Position numbers and translations under genes: made by a program. Source: an uncultured bacterium (GTDB lineage Bacteria; Desulfobacterota; Desulfovibrionia; Desulfovibrionales; Desulfovibrionaceae). From it: a stretch of DNA of 19,694 nt. The notes under the pieces were generated by a model that had not been told where the DNA came from, searched no databases, and was given only the letters and a program-made list of their open reading frames with translations. Within the stretch, counting starts at the first letter, position 1, and every line of letters begins with the position of its first letter. This document shows positions 14,875 to 19,694 of the stretch, one piece after another. The stretch covers positions 1-19,694 of the forward strand of contig CAJMLK010000050.1 of assembly GCA_905214305.1 (NCBI GenBank), in the 5' to 3' direction.

Positions 14875-14909
14875 GAAAAAAAAGCAAAAGGCGGCCTCTG
14901 GGCCGCCTT
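14875..14909 (-). terminator. Intrinsic terminator between tig and clpP
   Basis: AAGGCGGCC (14888-14896) pairs with 14901-14909 around a four-base loop; on the minus strand a T-rich tract (read from 14889 down to 14875) follows. It begins about ten bases after the trigger factor stop and should reduce transcription from tig into clpP. Confidence 0.88.
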
Positions 14910-14918
14910 CCCTGATTA

Positions 14919-16277
14919 TTACTTGCTTTCCTGAGCGCTGGCGGATGCGCCCGGCGCGGCATCTGCCTCTGCTCCGGTTTCGGGAGCCTTCGGCTCCACT
15001 TCCTTGACATTGGCCTTGGCGTAAATGAGATCCATGGCCTTGTCAGCCAGCATGCGGTCGCGCAGCACAAAGATCATGCCCGAACGCTCATACTGTTCGC
15101 GCAGGGACTTGAAGTCTTCGCCGGTGCGCATGGCAAGCTGGTAAATCTGTGTGGTGACTTCGTGGTCGGTAACGTCCAGACCTTCTTTTTTGGCGACAGA
15201 AAGCAGAAGCACCTGAGCGCGGGCCAGTTCGTCAGCCTGGGGCTGCATGTCCTTGCGCAGTTCTTCCATGCTTTTGCCAAGGCTTTCAAGGCTGCGGCCC
15301 TGACGTTCCAGGCGACCGGCCATGTCGGCCAGCAGCGTGTTCATCTGGGTTTCCACCAGACTCGGGGGCAGCTCGAACTGGGCCATCTTGAGCAGGCCGT
15401 CCAGCAGATTCTTCTGGGCCGCGCTCCTGTTCAGGCCGGTGCGGCTTTCAGTGTAGCTCTTGGTGATGGCTTCTTTCAGCTTTTCAACGCTTTCAAGACC
15501 AAGGCTCTTCGCCAGATCATCATCAAGCGCGGGCAGCTTGCGTTCCTTGATAGCGTGCACCTTGACCTTCATGGTCACGGTCTTGCCGGCCAGATCCTTG
15601 GCAATGAAATCTTCGGGGAAGTGAATTTCGCCCTCGCCTTCTTCACCGTAAGCAATGGTCTTGACCAGAGCCTCAAAGTCTTCCAGAGCCTGACGCTCGC
15701 CCAGGGCCAGGTCAAAGGATTCAGCCTTGACGCCTTCCACAGGCTCGCCGTTTTCAAAAGCGGCAAAGTCAACGGTGGCAATCTGGCCGTCCACGGCCGG
15801 GCCTTTGCCTTCAACAGGCACAAGCTGGGCGCGGTCGCGCAGGATGCGGTCAAGCACTTCCTGCACTTCTTTTTCGTCCACCACAACTTTTTCCTGCTCC
15901 ACATCCATACCTTCGTAGGGGGGCAGTTCAAACGTGGGCAGCACTTCAAATTCGATGGTGTAGGCAAAGCCCTTGCCGCGCTCGAAAGCGTCGGGCGTGT
16001 CCACATCAAGACCGGCCAGCGGCATGACGTCAAGCTTCTGCATCACGTCATTGATATGCACGTTGATGAGGTCCTGACGGGCTTCTTCATAAATCTTGTC
16101 GCGGAAGCGCTGCTCGATGACCGAGGCCGGAACCTTGCCCTTGCGGAAACCGTCAACCTGTACGGAAGTCTTGTACAGGGCGATCGTGCCCATGATGGAA
16201 GCTTCCACTTCCTGGGGATCCGTGGTGATGACGACTTTTTTTCTGACCGGCGAAATGTCTTCAGCGCTATATTCCAC
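14919..16277 (-). CDS. tig: Trigger factor, ribosome-associated chaperone and prolyl isomerase
   Basis: Trigger factor binds near the ribosome exit tunnel through its amino-terminal domain and shelters nascent chains. The signature GFRKGKVP is at residues 43-50, exactly as in E. coli. It is followed by the FKBP-like isomerase region (about 155-240, with GQIATVDFAAFENGEPVEG) and a helical carboxy-terminal chaperone domain. Length is 452 residues, ending in a disordered Ala/Glu-rich tail. The start codon is GTG (16275-16277), placed six bases after AAGGAG. It begins 28 bp downstream of a tRNA-Leu gene, leaving little room for its own promoter. Confidence 0.98.
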   Translation of the reverse strand: MEYSAEDISPVRKKVVITTDPQEVEASIMGTIALYKTSVQVDGFRKGKVPASVIEQRFRDKIYEEARQDLINVHINDVMQKLDVMPLAGLDVDTPDAFERGKGFAYTIEFEVLPTFELPPYEGMDVEQEKVVVDEKEVQEVLDRILRDRAQLVPVEGKGPAVDGQIATVDFAAFENGEPVEGVKAESFDLALGERQALEDFEALVKTIAYGEEGEGEIHFPEDFIAKDLAGKTVTMKVKVHAIKERKLPALDDDLAKSLGLESVEKLKEAITKSYTESRTGLNRSAAQKNLLDGLLKMAQFELPPSLVETQMNTLLADMAGRLERQGRSLESLGKSMEELRKDMQPQADELARAQVLLLSVAKKEGLDVTDHEVTTQIYQLAMRTGEDFKSLREQYERSGMIFVLRDRMLADKAMDLIYAKANVKEVEPKAPETGAEADAAPGASASAQESK

Positions 16278-16305
16278 GAGGGACTCCTTTTCTGGGTGGG
16301 CGTGA

Positions 16306-16389
16306 TGGTGCGAGAGGGGGGACTTGAACCCCCATACCTACGGTGCTGGATTCTAAGTCCAGTGCGTCTACCAATTCCGCCACTCTCGC
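16306..16389 (-). tRNA. tRNA-Leu (anticodon UAG), CCA encoded
   Basis: Read on the minus strand: acceptor arm GCGAGAG pairs with CTCTCGC; D arm GCGGAATTGGTAGACGC; anticodon stem CTGGA/TCCAG around loop CTTAGAA with anticodon TAG; a long variable arm of class II type; T arm GGGGGTTCAAGTCCCCC; discriminator A; then CCA. It reads CUN leucine codons, mainly CUA and CUG. It lies just upstream of tig on the same strand. Confidence 0.97.
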
Positions 16390-16399
16390 AAAGCGTGTT

Positions 16400-16428
16400 T
16401 CCATAGCACACTTGCTCTCGCCCCGCAA
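16400..16428 (-). promoter_or_regulatory. Possible promoter for tRNA-Leu and tig
   Basis: On the minus strand TTGCGG (16428-16423) and TATGGA (16405-16400) are 17 bases apart. The expected start near 16393 is a few bases before the tRNA 5' end, normal for tRNA genes. The hexamers match consensus only partly. Confidence 0.45.
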
Positions 16429-16668
16429 GCGGCGACCGGCCATACCGGCTGTAAAAACCGGACGGCAGCGCATGTGGAAACCATGACGGAGACGCAACTT
16501 TCCTAAGATAATGCTTCCGTGCCTCATGGCAAGCCGGAGGCATGAAAAAACAGCAATAAAGCCCCTGGGCCGCTCCGCTTGCGGCACACCGGGAGCGCAA
16601 AAAAAATGCAGCTTCCCGCATCCGGGCAACAGTACAAAATCTCAGTGCAGATATCTGCTGTCCGAAAA
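16429..16668. other. Intergenic region between selD and tRNA-Leu
   Basis: No gene is visible. It holds the palindrome GCAGATATCTGC (16647-16658) just after the selD stop, an inverted repeat TGCCTC/GAGGCA (16520-16525 with 16537-16542), and an eight-T run on the minus strand (16606-16599) preceded by only a weak stem. A selD terminator is likely here but not clear. Confidence 0.4.
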
Positions 16669-17727
16669 TCAGCGCAATACCAGCGCCCTGCCGTCCGGCC
16701 GAGGCTCGGCAACTTCGCCCACAAGGCAGGCAAGGTCACCGCCAGCGCGCAGCAGGGTGCAGGCTTCTTCCACCTGATCGGGCGGCACGGCCAGCAGCAG
16801 CCCCCCGGAGGTCTGGGCGTCAAAGGCCAGACTTTCCAGAGCTTCATCCACGCCCTTCTCCACCTGCGAAGCGCACGCGCAGTGCTTGCGGTTGAGGTGG
16901 CTGCCCGCCGGAATAAGGCCATCGCGCGCGTACTCCAGCGCACGGGGCATAAGCGGCAGGGCTTCGGCGTCAAAAACCACACACACGCCGGATGCCAGAG
17001 CCATCTCCAGCGCATGTCCTCCCAGGCCAAAACCGGTGATGTCCGTGGCCGCTGTGAGCCTGAGCGCACGAATGACCTCGCCGCCAACCCTGTTGAGGCG
17101 CGAGCACCAGCGTATAAGCTCGGCCTCGCTCTCGTCCGCGCCGTCCCACCCGGCCTTGACCCCGGTGGCCAGCACGCCTGTTCCCAGCGGTTTGGTCAGC
17201 AGAAGTTTTTGCCCCGGCCGCAGCCCGTCATTGCGCGCCATGTGTTGCGGATCGATAATGCCTGTGACGGCAAGACCGTATTTCAGCTCTTCGTCCTGTA
17301 CCGTATGGCCCCCGGCCAGCACGGCGCCTGCCTCGTTCATGGCCTCAAGCCCGCCACGCAGGATGCTTGCAAGAATGCCGTCCGGGTCGTCCTCGGCCAG
17401 GGACTGCGGAAAAAAAGCCACGTTCATGGCGCTCCACGGCTCGCCGCCCATGGCGTATACGTCCGAAAGCGCATTGGCGGCAGCTATGCGGCCAAAGTTG
17501 AAACCATCGTTGACAATGGGCGCAAGAATATCCACGGTCTGCACAATGGCATGACCGGGCGGCACGGTGAGCACCACCGCGTCTTCATTGCGGGCGCGGC
17601 CCGCCAGCACGCGGGCTTCAAGATCCGGCCGGGCGCCAAGCGGCAGCCCGTTCAAAAGTCGCTCCAGGGCCCCTGGAGCAAGTTTTGCGGCTCAGCCGGC
17701 AGCGCGGGCTTTTTCCAGAAGCTTCAT
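16669..17727 (-). CDS. selD: Selenophosphate synthetase SelD, selenocysteine-containing
   Basis: SelD makes selenophosphate from selenide and ATP, the selenium donor for selenocysteine. The 352-residue protein begins at the ATG 17725-17727, with AAGGAG seven bases upstream, and reads MKLLEKARAAG, then an in-frame TGA (17692-17694), then AAKLAPGALERL. The TGA lies at residue 12, the position of the catalytic Cys/Sec of the family, and Lys15 is the conserved catalytic lysine. A SECIS-like hairpin follows at once. The rest carries NEDAVVL, the long core DGFNFGRIAAANALSDVY, AMGGEP, AGGHTVQDEE and DITGFGLGGHALEM. A naive reading would stop at the TGA and start at a TTG at 17655, losing the active site. 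The final stop is also TGA (16669-16671). Confidence 0.95.
17653..17687 (-). promoter_or_regulatory. Bacterial SECIS-like hairpin in selD
   Basis: Starting four bases after the in-frame TGA on the minus strand, CAAAA (17687-17683) pairs with TTTTG (17657-17653), and GCTCCAGG (17679-17672) pairs with CCTGGAGC (17668-17661) around the apical loop GGC. The loop lies about 20 bases after the TGA, within the known range for SelB recognition, and offers the G residues usual in bacterial SECIS loops. Confidence 0.85.
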
Positions 17728-17757
17728 GCGCGTCTCCTTGCGTAAATTTGCTGATGC

Positions 17758-17786
17758 AGTATGCGCTCTTCCCGCACAAAGGTCAA
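17758..17786 (-). promoter_or_regulatory. Sigma-70 type promoter of selD
   Basis: On the minus strand TTGACC (17786-17781) and CATACT (17763-17758) are separated by exactly 17 bases, predicting a leader of about 24 bases before the selD ATG. Confidence 0.65.
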
Positions 17787-18175
17787 AACCCTCGAACAAC
17801 TTGGCGCATTAAAAACCGCTTTTGTCACCGCGCGGTTGCCGGCCCAAGAAAACCATGCACCGTGACGATTTGACACATTCCGGCAAGCCCCATACATCTT
17901 ATGTAATGGAAGGCAAAACAGGCTGGAGCCATTTCCCTTGAAAATGCTCAGGCGGCTGCCGGAACAATCGCCCGCAGCAAAGGTGCACGCTATGCCCTTG
18001 CGCGGTGCACGCACCGAATCGCATGTCATCTAAACCTTTAGAATGCACTTTTACAAGGTCGTATTTGTCTACGACACTGCCTGTTGTTTCGCAATGTCAC
18101 ATTATCTGCGGTGAGCCTGCGGACCGTTCGCAGTAAAAATACAGTCAGCATGAGGCTGTGCACGGAGAAAATATA
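17787..18175. other. Divergent selD-SDR intergenic region
   Basis: About 390 bp with no gene I can support. A consensus -35 (TTGACA, 17870-17875) is followed 17 bases later by TACATC (17893-17898), a weak plus-strand promoter candidate that would give a leader of about 270 bases. An inverted repeat GTCGTA...TACGAC (18058-18075) is a possible operator, and GTGCACGC occurs twice near 17983 and 18005. Confidence 0.35.
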
Positions 18176-18889
18176 ATGAATATCAATGAACAGACTATTC
18201 TTGTAACAGGAGCTAACGGTGGTATCGGCAGGGCGCTGGTCAATGCCTTTCTGGCTGCCGGAGCCAGAAAAGTATATGCCTGCGCGCGCAGTGAAGCCTC
18301 GTTGGAATCACTGCGCGGCAACAAAAACATCCAGATCGTGCAGCTTGATATTACCAATCCCGCCGAGATTGAAAAAACCGTCGCCGCGTGCGGAGACATC
18401 ACGCTTCTTGTGAATAATGCAGGTATGGGGGGCAACGGTTTGCTCGGCTCACCTGAGACGGCGCGGGCCGAGATGGAGGTCAACTATTTCGGCACACTGG
18501 CCATGTGCTCGGCATTTGCGCCGGTTCTGCGCAGGAATGGAGGAGGCGGCATTGTCAACATCGTCTCTGTCATCGGTCTCGTAAACATGCCCTCCATCGG
18601 CACATACTGCGCGTCAAAAGCCGCCCTGCACTCGCTTACCCAGGGCTTGCGCGGGGCACTCGCAACACAGAAAACAGCGGTTATCGGCGTATATCCAGGC
18701 CCTGTGGATACCCGCATGACAGCGGGCCTTGAGATGCCCAAGGCAAGCACTGACTCTGTTGCGCAGGAAATTCTTGAGGGTATCAGCACAGGCGCTGAAG
18801 AAATCTACCCCGACGCTTTTGCCAGGAGCATCCGGCAAGGGCTGGCCGCCGACCCCAAAAAAATTGAGCGGGAATTGTCGGCCTGCTGA
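18176..18889 (+). CDS. Short-chain dehydrogenase/reductase (SDR family)
   Basis: A 237-residue classical SDR, an NAD(P)-dependent oxidoreductase of unknown substrate. Motifs are the nucleotide-binding TGANGGIG (11-18), LDIT with Asp58, NNAG (80-83), and the catalytic set Asn103, Ser131, Tyr144 and Lys148 (YCASK), followed by PGPVDT (174-179). Arg38 after the second strand (ACARSE) suggests a preference for NADP, by inference. The ATG at 18176 has GGAG eight bases upstream; a further ATG at 18158 lacks a good site. It stands alone, with a long upstream region containing a possible operator. No partner gene indicates the substrate. Confidence 0.9.
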   Translation: MNINEQTILVTGANGGIGRALVNAFLAAGARKVYACARSEASLESLRGNKNIQIVQLDITNPAEIEKTVAACGDITLLVNNAGMGGNGLLGSPETARAEMEVNYFGTLAMCSAFAPVLRRNGGGGIVNIVSVIGLVNMPSIGTYCASKAALHSLTQGLRGALATQKTAVIGVYPGPVDTRMTAGLEMPKASTDSVAQEILEGISTGAEEIYPDAFARSIRQGLAADPKKIERELSAC

Positions 18890-18942
18890 AGCAGCTTTCG
18901 GCCGATGCCGCACTGAACCTGCCACCCCTCGGGCACACATTT

Positions 18943-19002
18943 TTGGAGCAATTGCACGTTGAAGCTGCTCCGGTGGATGTGCGGGCAGGCGCCCGCCGCA
19001 GA
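18943..19002 (-). repeat. Dispersed structured intergenic repeat, partial copy 3
   Basis: About 60 bp resembling one end of copies 1 and 2, in the same orientation as copy 2: TTGGAGCAATT, then GTTGAAGCTGCTCCGG, then GCGCCCGCCGCAGA. The GGAGCA/TGCTCC hairpin is kept, but the central part and the 11-bp terminal stem are missing. It lies between the convergent 3' ends of the SDR gene and rplQ. Confidence 0.65.
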
Positions 19003-19085
19003 CTCAAGCGGGGACCGGAGCAATGCAGGGCGACTTTGCACTGGGTTGAGGGTTCATCCCGGAGCATTCACGTATAAAAGCATAA

Positions 19086-19109
19086 AAAAGGGCGCCGTAG
19101 CGCCCTTTT
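19086..19109. terminator. Bidirectional intrinsic terminator after rplQ
   Basis: AAAAGGGCGC (19086-19095) pairs perfectly with GCGCCCTTTT (19100-19109) around CGTA, with A/T runs on both sides. It lies 45 bases after the rplQ stop and probably ends the ribosomal alpha operon. Confidence 0.93.
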
Positions 19110-19153
19110 CATATCTATAGCCATAAACCCGTGAAGATTCTACGCCTGACGGC

Positions 19154-19666
19154 CTAGTTTTCTTCCTTGGCGGCTTCAGCGTCAGCTTCGTCGGCCTTGG
19201 GTTTGCGGGTACGCTTGGGTTTTGCCGCAGCTTCTTCAGCAGCGGGCTTGGCTTCCTTGGCGGAAGCGGCCTTGGCGGCTTTGGGGGCTTCGGCGGCAGC
19301 GGCTTCGCTGCTGCGGGTCAGCTCGATAATAGCCATGGGCGCGTTGTCACCCTTGCGGGGCATTGCCATTTTGAGAATACGGGTGTAGCCGCCGGGCACA
19401 CCGGCGAAGACAGGACCGATCTCGTCAAAAAGACGCTTGACCAGGGCATGATCGTTAAGCACACGGTAAGCCTGACGGCGAGCGTGCAGGTCATTGCGCT
19501 TGGCAAGGGTAATCAGAGGCTCCACAACCCGGCGAAGCTCCTTGGCCTTGATTTCCGTGGTGCGGATTTTGCCGTGGATCAGCAGCGCCTTGGCGAGATT
19601 GTGCAACATGGCCTTACGGTGCGCAGGGGTACGCGAGAATTTCCTGCCGGAATTGCTATGCCTCAT
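19154..19666 (-). CDS. rplQ: Large ribosomal subunit protein L17
   Basis: L17 (bL17) is a component of the 50S subunit. The start MRHSNSGRKFSRTPAHRKAM is the family signature, followed by LLIHGKIRTTEIKAKELRR and GGYTRILKMAMPRKGDNAPMAIIEL. The conserved domain ends near residue 118; the remaining 50 residues are a low-complexity Ala/Lys/Glu tail, making 170 residues against 127 in E. coli. AAGGAAG lies upstream of the ATG at the window edge. The gene normally closes the rpsM-rpsK-rpsD-rpoA-rplQ operon, which would lie to the right of the window. Confidence 0.98.
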   Translation of the reverse strand: MRHSNSGRKFSRTPAHRKAMLHNLAKALLIHGKIRTTEIKAKELRRVVEPLITLAKRNDLHARRQAYRVLNDHALVKRLFDEIGPVFAGVPGGYTRILKMAMPRKGDNAPMAIIELTRSSEAAAAEAPKAAKAASAKEAKPAAEEAAAKPKRTRKPKADEADAEAAKEEN

Positions 19667-19694
19667 TTTGCTGCTTCCTTTTCCATTCCTGATA

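Noticed and set aside
14821..14887. Sigma-32 heat-shock promoter before clpP
   Set aside because: CCCCAT occurs but no CTTGAA-like -35 is at a suitable distance.
15162..16406. Plus-strand open frame of about 414 codons
   Set aside because: Antisense to trigger factor and the tRNA-Leu; a shadow.
17653..17655. TTG at 17655 as the selD start
   Set aside because: It has no ribosome site and would remove the catalytic residue and Lys15. The ATG at 17727 with in-frame Sec explains the sequence better.
17724..18029. Minus-strand open frame of 101 codons upstream of selD
   Set aside because: It overlaps the selD promoter, ribosome site and start, and the product has no features.
1..19694. CRISPR array, complete insertion sequence or integrase
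   Set aside because: No regularly spaced direct repeats, transposase or integrase motifs were seen on either strand.

Overview
The window reads as chromosomal DNA from a Desulfovibrio-like sulfate reducer (Desulfovibrionaceae). The basis is the tig-clpP-clpX-lon order behind a tRNA-Leu, a selenophosphate synthetase that carries selenocysteine at its own catalytic position, a fliJ-motE-like-truA cluster, and GC-rich coding sequence with alanine/proline-rich envelope proteins. The genus is inferred from gene content; no marker gene search was possible.

Layout. Positions 1-1780 are an accessory patch: a hairpin, a decayed DUF4417-like gene broken by one in-frame stop, a small glycine-rich ORF whose composition changes from GC-rich to AT-rich midway, and two AT-rich tandem paralogues for four-helix membrane proteins that differ mainly in one predicted periplasmic loop. 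From 4680 leftward runs a minus-strand operon with overlapping genes: a membrane-anchored Ala/Pro-rich protein, cobU (cobalamin assembly) with a long insertion, and a secreted protein of unknown function; the tandem pair follows 17 bp later.

Positions 4906-8900, plus strand: thiD with its own promoter, then fliJ, a MotE-like flagellar protein and truA in a tightly overlapping cluster behind a near-consensus sigma-54 element, closed by a strong terminator. Positions 8930-16428, minus strand: tRNA-Leu(UAG), trigger factor, ClpP, ClpX, Lon and a YbjQ-like protein, which together form a protein folding and proteolysis block. About 760 bp of hairpin-rich non-coding DNA separates clpX from lon.

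Positions 16669-19666: selD on the minus strand, with UGA read as selenocysteine at residue 12 and a SECIS-like hairpin just after it; a short-chain dehydrogenase on the plus strand; and rplQ (ribosomal protein L17) on the minus strand, the end of the ribosomal alpha operon.

The most unusual signal is a dispersed intergenic repeat of about 138 bp. It has two full copies in opposite orientation (5780-5917 and 8760-8897) and a partial third (about 18943-19002). It carries conserved stem-loops, and at least one base-pair change is compensatory. All copies lie downstream of gene 3' ends. It does not match any repeat family I can name.
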